DNA of 64,000 bases, from assembly GCA_000733355.1 (NCBI GenBank), contig JNVV01000044.1:29148-93147 (forward strand), read 5' to 3'. Origin of the DNA: Falciphora oryzae. Its lineage: Eukaryota; Ascomycota; Sordariomycetes; Magnaporthales; Magnaporthaceae. Position 1 is the first letter of the stretch. Each line of letters opens with the position of its first letter. The notes under the pieces are model-generated. The model was not told where the DNA came from and made no database searches. It saw only the letters and a program-made list of their open reading frames with translations. A program made the translations under genes and the position numbers. Positions 52,658 to 63,075 of this stretch are shown piece after piece.

Positions 52658-54607
52658 CTAGGCGCCAATCGCCTGCGGATTCCAAAACACGCCCTGCGGA
52701 TCGTAGGCGCTCTTCAGCGTCAGCAGCTTGGCATACGTCGAGGCGCCGTAGTACTCGTCGTGAGCCTCGGCCGCGGACAGTGTCGGGTCGACGTAGTTGC
52801 TGTACGCCGCAAACTCGGCGCCTGGCATGGCCGACTTGATGGCGTCTCCCAGCCCCTGGAGGAACGTGGCGATGGCCGCCGGGAAGTTGGCCCCTCCCGC
52901 ACTCCCCATGGAGCCGTAGTTCTGGAAGACCCACAACGTCGAGCGGTGCGAGTACGCGCTGGCCGAGGCGGGCACCGTGTTGATCTGCGAGTCGGGCCCG
53001 CCGTACAAGTTCATGATGGTGAACCAGCTGCCGCCGGCCTGCCCCACGGAAGCCGCGCTCGAAATGACACGCTGGAAGTACGCCTTGGCCGCCGCGGGCG
53101 TCAGCGGCGACGCCTCGGGCACCGTCAGAGACTTGGCCAGGAAGGTGTCGTGCTTGTCGTACGCGCCCGCCTCGGTTGGCTGGACCAGCGACCCTTCGCC
53201 GCCCAGCATGGTCAGACTCGTGATCCAGTCGACCGCCTGCGTGCTCTGCCCCGACGGCGCCGCGCCCAGGCCGCGCAGCAGCTCGGGCTTAATGACGCTT
53301 TCGAAGCGGTCCCGGGAGCCAAAATAGGTCCCGCTGATGCTAAAAGTCTCGCCGTCCATGTAGATGCCCAGCCCCAGGTTGCGGTCGACGACGGACGCGT
53401 TGCGCGCAAAGTCCTGCACGTGCAGCAGCGCGCGCGCCCCGCGGTCCGCCGAGGAGAACATGCCCGGCAGCTGGACGGACCAGTTGATGACCGACTCGGG
53501 CGCGGCCTGCGTCTTGAGGTAAAAGGCCGTGACGATGCCGAACGACTCGGCCGCGCCGCGCAGCGCGTAGAACAGGTCCGCGCTGGCTGCTGCGCTGGCC
53601 TTCACTGCGGTGCCGTTGGCCAGGACGACATCGAGCGCCACGATGGAGTCAAGTGCGAGGCCCCAGGCCCGCGAGCTGTAGCCGAAGCCGCCGTGCGTGA
53701 AGTGCCCGCCGATGCCGACGCCGGGGCACGTGCCGTGCGATACGGCGCGCTGGCCCTGGTTATACAGCGCCGACGCAAGGTTGCCGAGGCGGACGCCGCC
53801 GCCGACGGTAGCGACCCCGGACGCGGCGTCGACGCTGATGGTCTGCAGGCCCGCCAGGTCGACGACCAGGGAGCCGTCCTTACCGCCGAGCGCAAACGCC
53901 GCGTACGAGTGGCCGCCGCTGCGGGCTTGCACCTTGACTCCGAAGAGGGCGGCGCAGACGACGGCGTCCTGCACGTTCTGCACGGTGCTGCCGAGCACGA
54001 TGGCGATGGGCTTCCAGGGCAGGCGCAGGTTGTACGGCTTGGAGAGCTGTGCGTAGCTGGGCGAGGTGGGTGAGCTGAACTGCACCTTCTTGGCAGCCAG
54101 GCAGTCCAGCAGCGACGCGAACGTGGCCGTGGGAGAGGCGCTTGTGGTGGTGGAGGTAGTGGTCCTTGTTCCCGTGCTGCTACGGGTCTCGGTGATGCCC
54201 GGGTCATTAGTATTAGTGCTGCGTGCTGTGGTTGTGGTCGCGGTGGTTGTTTTGGTGGTCGCCTTGGTGGTGGTGCTGCTGACAGAGCTCGCCGACGACG
54301 ACGAGCTTTGGCCATTGCTATTACATGCCCCAAACCCCGGCTGGCAGCCGGCATCGCAGTACGCGCTCGTCTACTCGTACGTTAGGAGCTACTCGGCCGG
54401 GCGCTTAGACCAAACGGGCGCCACACATGGCTCGACACTTACGCTCCCACACCAGCCGTACTGCGAGCAGCAGTCTCCAAACTCGGACCCGAGGCAGGTC
54501 GGGCCTCTCCTACCGCCACAGTTACCCTCCTGACTCACCCGGGCCCCAAACGCGAGGCCGGAGAGAGCCAGGAGCGCGGCAGAGACGGCGAAAAAGCTGG
54601 CGCGCAT
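52658..54607 (-). CDS. Chitin-binding (CBM18) FAD-linked oxidase, AA7/BBE type
   Basis: Exons 54607-54443 and 54370-52658 encode 625 residues. After a signal peptide (1-21) comes a hevein-type CBM18 module: the first exon gives CGGRRGPTCLGSEFGDCCSQ and YGWCGS, and the splice adds TSAYCDAGCQPGFGAC, completing the eight-cysteine pattern. A Ser/Thr-rich linker (about 75-130) follows. The FAD-binding PCMH domain has His209 in ARSGGHSY and Cys270 in GTCPGVGIGGHFTHGG, the two residues that anchor FAD covalently in both glucooligosaccharide oxidases and berberine-bridge enzymes. The C-terminal BBE end reads YDPQGVFWNPQAIG. It probably oxidises sugars or oligosaccharides while held on chitin. The two-part make-up rests on one well-supported splice. 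Confidence 0.88.
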
Positions 54608-55435
54608 TCTGACAACGACTGACAAGGGGCAGCAGGGCCTCGAGGGTGAAAAAGAATGTGTCTGAACGAACGACAAGGGCCAACAGACCCTATAAAAGAA
54701 CGACAAAAAAAAGGACAGATGTGGGAGGAGTACCCGGCGGGATCTTGCCAATGTCGAGTCGTGGCCAGCCGAGACGAGTCGTGAGCGCGTGTATTTATGG
54801 CCAAATCCCTGGGCCCTCGTGTTCGCGCGCCCGACCCTCCATTCCCTCAGCTTCCCGAGAGGCTTGCAGCATGGTGTGTTGGTCGGCAAAAGCCTCCGTC
54901 GTGCGACACGCTAGCGAATAAGGCGGAGCCCCGAGCCACGGTTTGACTGCATTCCCGTGGCTGAACCTCGATACGAGCCGTCATGGCGCCAGCGCCCGGG
55001 CTTTTAACGTCCCGCTCCCACCGACCTCGGGATCGGACGCTGGGCTGGACGCCACAGCTCGCGATGGCGTTGGAATCGCGGGAGAAAAAAAGGGGGTAAC
55101 GGTTGCCTACATGAGTCACCTGGACATAACGCGTCGGGTTAGGGCTACCGCACTCGCCGGCGTTGGATATCGTCGGAATGCTAGAGATCAGCTTGGCGTC
55201 AGCCATGAGCCACTTCGCACCACACCGGCCGAGGAATCCCTCGCTCGTGTTGGTGCTCGAATTGATGTGTCCCCCTTGGGGTGTCTGCTTACCTAGCTCA
55301 GGGGGGACGTTCAGCCGGCTGAAGCCATGGGCCATGTCGGGGATTCCGTCGCCGTTTCCAACGATGCGAGCTAGCGACGGGCTGGCAGCAACGATGGCTG
55401 GATTAAAAGAAGGCTAAGGCAAAAATAGACCACCT
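54608..55435. other. Intergenic, promoter of the chitin-binding oxidase
   Basis: On the minus strand ATAAATAC near 54791-54798 could be the TATA element, about 190 bases before the oxidase ATG. No gene is visible in this 830-base stretch. Confidence 0.5.
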
Positions 55436-56638
55436 TTAGTCGCCACCACTTTGCCCTCCCTGCGCCGGCATGACCCGCTTTCTCTCCATCTTCCGAAGCT
55501 CCTTCACCTCCTCGATCTGCCTCTCCAGTTCGGCCCTCTTGCGCATCCGCTCCTCCTTCTCCGCCTCCCTCTTGGCCAGCTCCTCCTCCGCCGTGAGGAG
55601 CCCGTGGGCCTTCCTGTACGCCGCCTCCCTCGCCCTGTCTTGCTCGTGCTCCCTGACCGTCTGCGCGCTGAGCGGCGTCCCGAAGAACTGGACCTCGGTA
55701 GTCTTGGCCGAGTCTCTGGGAAGCTTCACCCGCACCGTATATTGCAGGTCGTCCAGGGGCTGGCCGAGGAAGTGCACGCGCGCGGAGACCTTCCACGTCT
55801 GGCGGGGCAGGTCAAAGACCTGGCTGGCGACGGCGCTCTCGGCATCACGCAAGAAACGCTCCTCGAAATCCCTGAGAACACGTATCGTCGATTCCCGGTT
55901 ACGTACTTCGTCCAGGTCCAGCGGCTGGGAGTACTTGACGTAGATAAGCTCCAGGTTGCCGCTCTCGCCGTAGTCTGCCGCCGCGACGTAGTACGCCAGG
56001 ACCTTTGCGATACTCAGAGATCGAAAGTTTGGCAACTTGGCCTTGCCCGGCTTGCGGCCCTCCAGACCCCGCGCGGTGCGGTGGTCTTCAAGGATGTCGC
56101 TGACCAGCTTGGCGGGCGTGACGGCGGTACCGCCACGGGCCTGCTCGAGGTCGAGCTCGAGCGTCTCGAGCGCGCGGCACTTGGACAGGACGGGCCAGAC
56201 GTCGAGCTTGTACTTTGCGGAGAGGGCCTTGATGTCGTCAAAAATGGCGACGCTCACATGCCGGATCAGCGCGCGCGACTCGGGCCGCATCCTCTCGCCG
56301 ACGTCGCGGAGGAACTGCGGCATGTCGGCGAAGCAGTGCACGTTTTCGGACCAGAAGATCTGGGCGGCCTCGGCGTGGACCTGCCGGCAGGCCAGGAGGA
56401 GGCCCAGGCCGGTGCGCACCACGCACTGGCAGCAGTCGAACCCGGTCGGGCGGCTCTGACCGGGGAACCGCCACACGGCCCATGGCGGGCTTCCCCAGGT
56501 TGTGGTGTCGCAGGGACTCAAGGGACACGCGGCGGTGTGTCTCCTGGCCCATAGGGGCTGCCTGTCGACCAGCGTGAGCCGGTAGATGATATCGCGGAGG
56601 TCCTTGCTCAGGCGGAGAAGTCCTTGTGATTGTTCCAT
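55436..56638 (-). CDS. F-box/2EXR-like protein with C-terminal coiled coil
   Basis: A single exon encodes 400 residues from the ATG at 56638 (the upstream in-frame codons begin only with TTG). The N-terminus LLRLSKDLRDIIYRLTLVDR is like the short helical motif of fungal F-box/2EXR and DUF7730-type proteins, and is followed by LLLACRQVHAEAAQIFWSEN, which is very typical of that group. A leucine-rich central region continues to about residue 300. The last 90 residues are a highly charged coiled coil (EEELAKREAEKEERMRKRAE). The family is large in ascomycetes and its function is mostly unknown; adaptor roles in ubiquitin ligases are possible for true F-box members only. A TATA-like ATAAATA lies upstream near 56720. 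Confidence 0.75.
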   Translation of the reverse strand: MEQSQGLLRLSKDLRDIIYRLTLVDRQPLWARRHTAACPLSPCDTTTWGSPPWAVWRFPGQSRPTGFDCCQCVVRTGLGLLLACRQVHAEAAQIFWSENVHCFADMPQFLRDVGERMRPESRALIRHVSVAIFDDIKALSAKYKLDVWPVLSKCRALETLELDLEQARGGTAVTPAKLVSDILEDHRTARGLEGRKPGKAKLPNFRSLSIAKVLAYYVAAADYGESGNLELIYVKYSQPLDLDEVRNRESTIRVLRDFEERFLRDAESAVASQVFDLPRQTWKVSARVHFLGQPLDDLQYTVRVKLPRDSAKTTEVQFFGTPLSAQTVREHEQDRAREAAYRKAHGLLTAEEELAKREAEKEERMRKRAELERQIEEVKELRKMERKRVMPAQGGQSGGD

Positions 56639-57303
56639 GGCGCTTGTTTGTGTCGTTGTCTGTCGATTGGGGATGTTTACCTCATGGAAATGTCTGTTCA
56701 AGAGCTACGAAGGACAGCTATTTATCGAGATGGCGGAACGGGCGTGCGCTGTGTCCCCGTGAAACGTCAAGTGTGGGAGCAAGAGTCAGGGGCAGGGGCA
56801 GAGCCTCAGAGGCCTCACTCGCTGTGGGGAACCGCCCGGGGGTCGCCGCACCGAGCCCCGGCGGTGGAGGTCGGCCCAGATGAATCATAATGTGCCACGG
56901 TAGCCGATCGCGTGGCCGTGTGATCCGGGGCCGGTTACCGCGGACGTGGTGGGCTGGATTCGCCCCCGCCCCCAGGTCCTCCTTGCATCATATGGTCAAG
57001 GGCGTCGACTCCGCAGCAGACACTGGATTATGCCGTCCTCGTCACTGGCAAAAGATGGACCAGGGGTCAATCGGCAGTCGCGGGCACAATGTGGAAACAG
57101 AATGTCCTTGCCGCTGCAAGTAGCTGTCGGCCCCTTGCAGCCAAGTCGCCATGCAGTGTCTCGCAAGCGGGTGTCTGGATGGGGAAAGAACAATGTCGCA
57201 TCTGCTAGCACAAGCGCAGCCTGTCCAACGCCATCGATGTCTACCTGCATAGAAACCTATCATACACCCCCTTTGTATCCACTGGCGCTTGTCTATCGGA
57301 CCG
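56639..57303. other. Intergenic region
   Basis: This stretch of about 665 bases lies between the promoter side of the coiled-coil gene and the 3' side of the GPI protein gene. Nothing else is visible. Confidence 0.55.
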
Positions 57304-58066
57304 TTACAGGTTTATGTTGACAATGGCTATGCCAACGCCTGCCATGACACCCAGTCCTGGAAGTGCAATCGCCGTGGGGGCAAGCGCCTTGCTCGTCGAT
57401 GTTGCGCCCACGTTGGCCCCCAGCCCGGTGGGCTTGGGTCCGCCTGCATTGCCGGTGCTATGCGGTCGTCAGTGCATGTTCTTCCGTCTCCAATCGCGTC
57501 GATTGTGTGCCGGGACTTACCCATCAGCGGCCACCCCTGGTACTGACGCGCCAGAGCCAGTGCCAGAGCCAGACCCGGTGCCAGAACCGGAGCCGGAGCC
57601 GGCTGCTTGGCCGAGAGATCCACTCTTGGAGATGGCATCGGGGCTGCACAGCCTATCCATCGTTTTCTGGTCGAAGATCTGGGTCGCCACCGGGCAGATG
57701 TCCTTGGCGAAGAAAATGGCGCAGTACATGTAGTAGGCGTTGACCACGTTCATCGGCTCGTTGATCTCCGGGTTGCAGTAGCCCAGGCACGCATTCACGT
57801 TTGCGCCGCCGTTGCCAGCGCACATGCACTAGAAGTCGCATCCCGCCGGGTTAGTGGGTGGGGGTGAAAGACCAAAGAGTGTCAGGTTCAGAGCCACCAA
57901 CCGTCGCGTATTCAACAGTCCTGTAGCTTCCGGGGCAGGACGTGAACGCCTGGTCCAGACACTTCTGGCAGCTGCCGCCGAAGGCCGCCCAGATCGCATT
58001 GGCGGCGCTGGCTGCGGTGGAGAGACACGCCAATGCCAGGCCGAGGGAAACGTAGACGCGCGTCAT
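57304..58066 (-). CDS. Cysteine-rich GPI-anchored surface protein of unknown function
   Basis: Three exons (58066-57902, 57828-57521, 57457-57304) encode 208 residues. A signal peptide (about 1-21) is followed by ten cysteines at 33, 36, 44, 56, 58, 69, 73, 91, 100 and 116, with CQKC and CLGYC pairs. A Gly/Ser-rich linker (GSGSGTGSGSGTGSG) leads to a hydrophobic C-terminus (LPGLGVMAGVGIAIVNINL) suited to GPI anchoring. Both splices keep phase. The number and spacing of cysteines differ from a standard eight-cysteine CFEM domain, so I do not assign it there. It probably sits on the outer membrane face or in the wall. Function unknown. Confidence 0.75.
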
Positions 58067-58582
58067 ATGTGCGGCGTTTGTCTTGGGTGGTCGTTGTGTG
58101 TGCGTGTGAGACGATGTGCTGCCAAGTGCTGGATCTACACAGAGACGAAGCTTGTCATGTCAAGAGACGGACACGACTGGGCATCTCCCGTGTTAAATCT
58201 ATCGCGCTCCGGCTCAGCTGGACAAGCGCGCTTTGATGGGCGGCCTCTAGACCTCACGGAAGCCAAATCCCCGGCGCGGAAACACCCCTGGCGCAGGCGC
58301 CGGAAGACCAAAAACACAACGACGATTGGCTAGGGATGCGGCTGGACGGTGTTGGAACCGCCATATTTGCGCCACAGGGCCTGCGGTTCCCGCGTTCTAG
58401 ACCGTACCCCTTGCAGCGGCTGAGTTAGGGGCTGTTCAATACAAAATGGTTTTTTAGTTTTTTTTAGTTTTTTAGGAGTTAAAAATACTTTCGCCAAAAG
58501 ATGCACGTAAAAACCTGGGAAATTCGGTTAAAAAAATACTTTTAGTCTGCTAAAATTTCATTTTTATAAGGTTTTGCATCAT
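58067..58582. other. Boundary between gene-rich and repeat-rich DNA
   Basis: The first 360 bases are the promoter side of the GPI protein gene and GC-balanced. From about 58430 base composition changes sharply to AT-rich with long T and A runs, which continues to the window end. No gene is visible. Confidence 0.6.
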
Positions 58583-58843
58583 TGTTAATATTCGGAGGTC
58601 AAATCGGGGATTTGCAGCGCAGTCACAGTGGCCAGCAGGGTCTCGGTTAGTTGGATTGGGCCCTGACAGGCGCTATAAATAGCGCTGTCGGGGCCCCAAG
58701 CTTAGTGGGTGGAACAGGCTTATATTGCAGTTGAGGGGCGCCAACAATCGCTTCCCTCATTTACCCACCGACATCGATCCCGCGGGTTCTCCGCCGTAGG
58801 GGCTTCCGGTGCCGCGAGCGATTTTCCGAAAAATTATTTTGTA

Positions 58844-60702
58844 ACGTGGTTCACCACCGAATCGCGCAAACCACCGAATCGCGCATTTTCCATCGCGACA
58901 CGCGTCTCCCACTTCCAACTTCAATTCCTTAACAGCCACAAATGCTATCGACATCGAAAAAAGTTAGGATTAGTTTTACCGTACGGGCAATCCAATCCAA
59001 TGCACAATTAAATATGCGAAAAGCAGCAAAAATCTACGACGTTTTTAAATTTACATTACGCGACCGATATCGCGGCCGACCTGGTCGACGCGATAGCAAG
59101 CCCAATTCCCGGAAATTGACGGAATCCGAAAAAAAGCGCTTATTAAATACATATTCGAGCTGGATTTTTAAGCATTCCCTCCCCGGCCTTTTGGTGTTAA
59201 AGATATGGCTAACTAATTGCTCGCCGAACGCGACGCGAATACCGTTGGGATTAACTAGGTCGCGAAGTTCGTTAAACGCCGCCCGGAGCTCGGTACACGT
59301 TAAATTCGAAAATACGACTACCAAAAAGCCAAATGCGAAAATCCCAAGTTCGTTTTTGCGTGGTTCGACTTTGTACGGAACACTGTCGCTAAATATAGCA
59401 TCCAAAATAACGACATTTACAATTTCGACGAAACCGGCTTTTTTATGGGCATAATCGCCGCCGTTATAGTTATTATAACGTTGGAAGGCCGTAATAAAGC
59501 AAAGCTGGTTTAATTTAGCAACCGGGAATAGGTTACAATTATTTAAAGGGTTAACTATTGCGGTTAGGCGGTTTTTTTTTTATTATCGTTAAAAGGTAGT
59601 ACTACCTAACCAATTGGTATTCGGAAACCGACTTTCCACGCAATTAGGTTATTGCAACAAACGCTAACGGGTGGATTACGAACGAACTCGGTTTGGAATA
59701 AATCCAGCATTTCGACAAACACATTACAGCTCGTTCTACGGGGTCCTATCGTTTGTTAGTGCTAGACGGCTACGAAAGCTACTATTTAACGGATTTCGAG
59801 CTTTATTGCCAAAAATATAATATTATTACGCTTTGCATACCTCCGCATTCGTTTTATTTTTTTTAACCGCTTAACGTCGAGTGCTTTGGCCTAATAAAGC
59901 GGGCGTACGGTTGACAAATCGAAAACCTAATAAGGTTATACGTTAGCTACGTAACTAAAATCGAGTTCTTTTCAGCGTTTAAAGCGGCATTTTTTAATTT
60001 TATAACTAAAAAAAATATTTAAAAGGGTTTCCGAAAAGCTGGCTTTACTCCTTTCAATCCGGATTTAGTTTTAAAAAAGCTGGATGTAAGGCTACGGACT
60101 CCAATTCCCCCGAAAACGCCCCTAAACGACCCCGAACTTTAAACCTCCACAACGCCCCGGACGGCTAAAAAAGCAATTTCGCAATCTAAATATATTAAAA
60201 CTCGGATTTCCAATTACTAAAGCAGCTTTCCGACATTTATACTAACGGTTATAAACCAGTTTGCGAAAAGGGCGAAAGCAATTATGCATCGGGTTAACCT
60301 TTTGGAAAAAAAGTGCTTTAAATTACGAAAAGCGAACGAAATGCTAAACAAACGCCGAAGGGCCAAAAAAACACGTATCCGATTTAAAAGGTCATTTACC
60401 ATCGACGAGGTACGAAATGTTTTAAACTAGCAGGAGCTAAATGGGTAGCTATAGTAAAAAATGCGCGATTATGGTGTCTAAAAAAGAAGGGCGACGATAA
60501 CTCGTCGGCGATATAGCACCTGCGGCAAAACTAGATACAATGCGCGCATTTGTTAAAAAGAAATGGAAATGTTCGATATATACAATTTTAAATAGTTTAA
60601 ATGGATTGCTGGCGTTATTGGGTTAGCATGCGCGTTAATTAATTGGAAATCGGGTGTGGGTGCGCGATTCGGTGGTTTGCGCGACTCGGTGGTGAACCAC
60701 GT
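58844..60702 (+). mobile_element. Pogo-type DNA transposon, copy A (degenerate)
   Basis: The ends are inverted repeats of roughly 40 bases starting ACGTGGTTCACCACCGA. Each contains two tandem copies of a CCACCGAATCGCGC-like unit, and the two ends differ at one A/G position. TA flanks both ends (58842-58843 and 60703-60704). The transposase lies on the plus strand and is full of stops. Sequence in the interior matches copy B in inverted orientation, for example the region near 60070-60135 against 61735-61805. Confidence 0.85.
58942..60430 (+). pseudogene. Decayed pogo-type transposase, copy A
   Basis: From the ATG at 58942 the frame reads a CENP-B-like helix-turn-helix (VRAIQSNAQLNMRKAAKIYD) and RKLTESEKKRLL. 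Further pieces in shifting frames include YNFDETGFFMGIIAA, LLVLDGYESYYLTDFELYCQ and PLNDPEL, which are the DDE core. Against copy B, LVQLSNREWATII has become LV-stop-FSNRE-stop-VTII, so Gln and Trp codons turned into stops. That is the direction expected of RIP (C to T on either strand). Confidence 0.85.
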
Positions 60703-60704
60703 TA

Positions 60705-61198
60705 TAGGATTTTTAAAAAATCGACCCACGGCTACCAAACCCATCTCCGCGTTAGGCTTCCAATTTTAACTTGTGCAAATTAACTTTTAACCAATTTTGT
60801 GCAGGGTAGATGTGCAGGGTAGGCGAGTTAGTGCGACCCACAGTGGCTGACTTGGGTGCTTAGGCATCCTATAGGGGCTACAAGCCACCTTTAAGCTTTC
60901 GGTAAGCGCTGTAAATGCTGTAAGCTACCCCCGGGTACGCTATAAGCCCTGCCCGCTACTCCTGTGCACAACCCCACAACAGTACAGGGTAGATAATTTA
61001 ATAAGGGTAGTACATGGTAGGTTGGGCCTATGCACCCAACTTAAGCTAAATACATTAGTTCTTTTAACACCCCCTTTTTTTAATTATTTGCTTGCAAAAA
61101 AGGAAAAGGCTAATTACGGGATAAAAGAAATAAAGGTTGTAAAGAAAATTTTCTATGCAGTAACTAGCACTAATTAACAAAAAGCTTAACGTGGTTTA
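60705..61198. other. Spacer between the two inverted pogo-type copies
   Basis: This stretch of about 490 bases has no gene. It contains the candidate copia LTR start and polypurine tract (see 58583-61069), and short internal repeats such as GTGCAGGGTAG near 60800. Confidence 0.5.
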
Positions 61199-63049
61199 TT
61201 AGTAAGTGGGCCATATCAGCGAATAGGCTACGACACTTTAACCTCCGGACAATTAACTCGCATACCAACCTAATAACGCCAGAAATCTATTCAAACTATT
61301 CGGAATTGTATACATCGGACATTTCTACTTTTTCCTAATAAATGCGCGCATTATGTCCAGTTTTGCCGCACGTGCTACATTGCCAACGAGTTATCGTCGC
61401 CTTTTTTTCCTAACCCTTATAATCGCGCATTTTTTACTATAGCTATCCATCCAGCTCCTGTTAGTTCAAAACATTTCGTACCTTTTCGATAGTAAGTAAC
61501 CCTTCAAATTAAACACGTGTTTTTTTAACCCTCCGGCGTTTGTTTAGTACTTCGTTCGCTTTTCGTAATTTGAAGCACTTTTCCTCCAAAAGGTTAACCC
61601 GATGCATAATTGCTTTAGCCCTTTTCGCAAACTGGTTTACAACCGTTAGTATAGATGTCGAAAAGCTGCTTTGGTAATTGGAAATCCGAATTTTGATATA
61701 TTCGGATTGCGAAGTTGCTTCTTTAGCCGTCCGGGGCGTTTTGGAAGTCCAAAGTTCGGGGTCGTTTAGGGGCGTTCTCGGGGGAGTTGGAGTCCGTAGC
61801 CTTACATCCAGCTTTTCCAAAACCGAATCCGGATTAAAAGGAGCAAAGCCAGCCCTTCGGAAGCCTTTTTAAATGTTTTTTTTAGTTATAAAGTTAAAAA
61901 ATGCCGCTTTAAACGCCGAAAGGAACTCGATTTTAGTTACGTAGTTAACGTGCAACCTTATTAGATTTTCGATTTATCAACCGTACGCCTTTTTTATTAA
62001 GCTAAAGCACCTAACGTTAAGCGGTTAAAAGAAATGAAACGAATACGGAAGCATGCAAAACGTAATAATGTTATATTTTTAGCAATAAAGCTCGAAATCC
62101 GTTAAATAGTAGCTTTCGTAACCGTTTAGCACTAACAAACGATGTATGCTTTTCGTACGCGATATAATGTGTTTGTTAAAATGCTGGATCCATTTTAAGC
62201 CGAGCTCGTTCGTAATCCACCCGTTAAAATTTATTGCGATAACTTAATTGCGTGGAAGGTCGGTTTCCGAATACCAATTGGCCAAATGGTATTGCTTTTT
62301 AACGATAATGAAAAAGGGGACCGCTTAACCGCAATAATTAACCCTTTGGATGATTGTAGCCCATTCCCGGTTGCTAAGTTGGACCAGCTTTGTTTTACCG
62401 CGGCTTTCCGATGTTGTAATAACTATAACGGCCGCCATTATGCCTATAAGGAAGCCGGTTTCGTCGAAATTGTAAATGTCATTATCTAAAATGCTATATT
62501 TGGCCACAGTAGTCCGCATAAGGTCGAACCACGCAAAAACGAGCTTGGAATTTTCGCATTTGGCCCTTTGGTAATCGTATTTTCGAATTTAGCGCGTGCC
62601 GAGCTCCGGGCGGCGTTTAACGAACTTGTTAACCTAGCATTTGCTAACGGTGCCCGCGTCGCGTTCGGTAAGCAGTCGGTTGGCTATAGCTTTAACACTA
62701 AAAGGCCGGGGAGGAAATGCTCGGGAATCCAGCTTAAATATGTACTTAACAAGCGCCTCCTGTTCGGATTCCGTTAATTTCCGTGTTTTGGGCATTGTGT
62801 CGCGTCGAGCAGGTTGGCCGCGCTTCCAACGCGTTAAAGTCGATCTCGCGACCGAGTAGATCTTTGCAGCTTCCCGCACGCTTAGTTTTGGGTTGGATTG
62901 CAAAGCTTGAAGGGTAAGAATTACCCGGCTTTCGTCGCTTTCTATTAACATTGTTGTTGGTGGAGGAATTGGTTGCGAAAGAAGAAGGGTCGCGTTGTCG
63001 CGTCGAATGGCCCACTCGCTGATGTGGCCTACTCACTAATGAACCACGT
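61199..63049 (-). mobile_element. Pogo-type DNA transposon, copy B (degenerate, inverted relative to A)
   Basis: The ends are inverted repeats starting ACGTGGTT and continuing YATTAGTRAGTRGGCC, different from copy A after the first eight bases. They differ from each other only by C/T or A/G changes. TA flanks both ends (61197-61198 and 63050-63051). The transposase is on the minus strand from 62951. Length (1851) is close to copy A (1859). Confidence 0.85.
61509..62951 (-). pseudogene. Decayed pogo-type transposase, copy B
   Basis: From the ATG at 62951 the N-terminus reads LTLQALQSNPKLSVREAAKI and RKLTESEQEALVKYIF, a CENP-B/psq-type DNA-binding part. The DDE core follows in pieces, including IYNFDETGFLIGIMAA and LVQLSNREWATII (62325-62519). 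The C-terminal part (61509-61820) reads PPRTPLNDPELWTSKTPRT and a basic KRRRVKK end. Stops and frameshifts separate these parts. It is better kept than copy A. Confidence 0.85.
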
Positions 63050-63075
63050 TAACTAAAAAGCACTAAGGAAAAAAC

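Larger units (their letters stand above)
58583..61069 (-). repeat. Candidate 3' LTR of the copia remnant, split by a nested transposon
   Basis: Without the nested element (58844-60702 plus one TA copy) the candidate LTR is about 625 bases. It begins TGTTA and ends TAACA on the minus strand and directly follows a polypurine tract. Both LTRs would be needed to prove it, and the other lies outside this window. Confidence 0.35.

Noticed and set aside
58671..58690. Palindrome GCGCTATAAATAGCGC considered as a regulatory operator.
   Set aside because: It lies in the candidate LTR of a dead element and is better explained as its core promoter or chance; no independent support.
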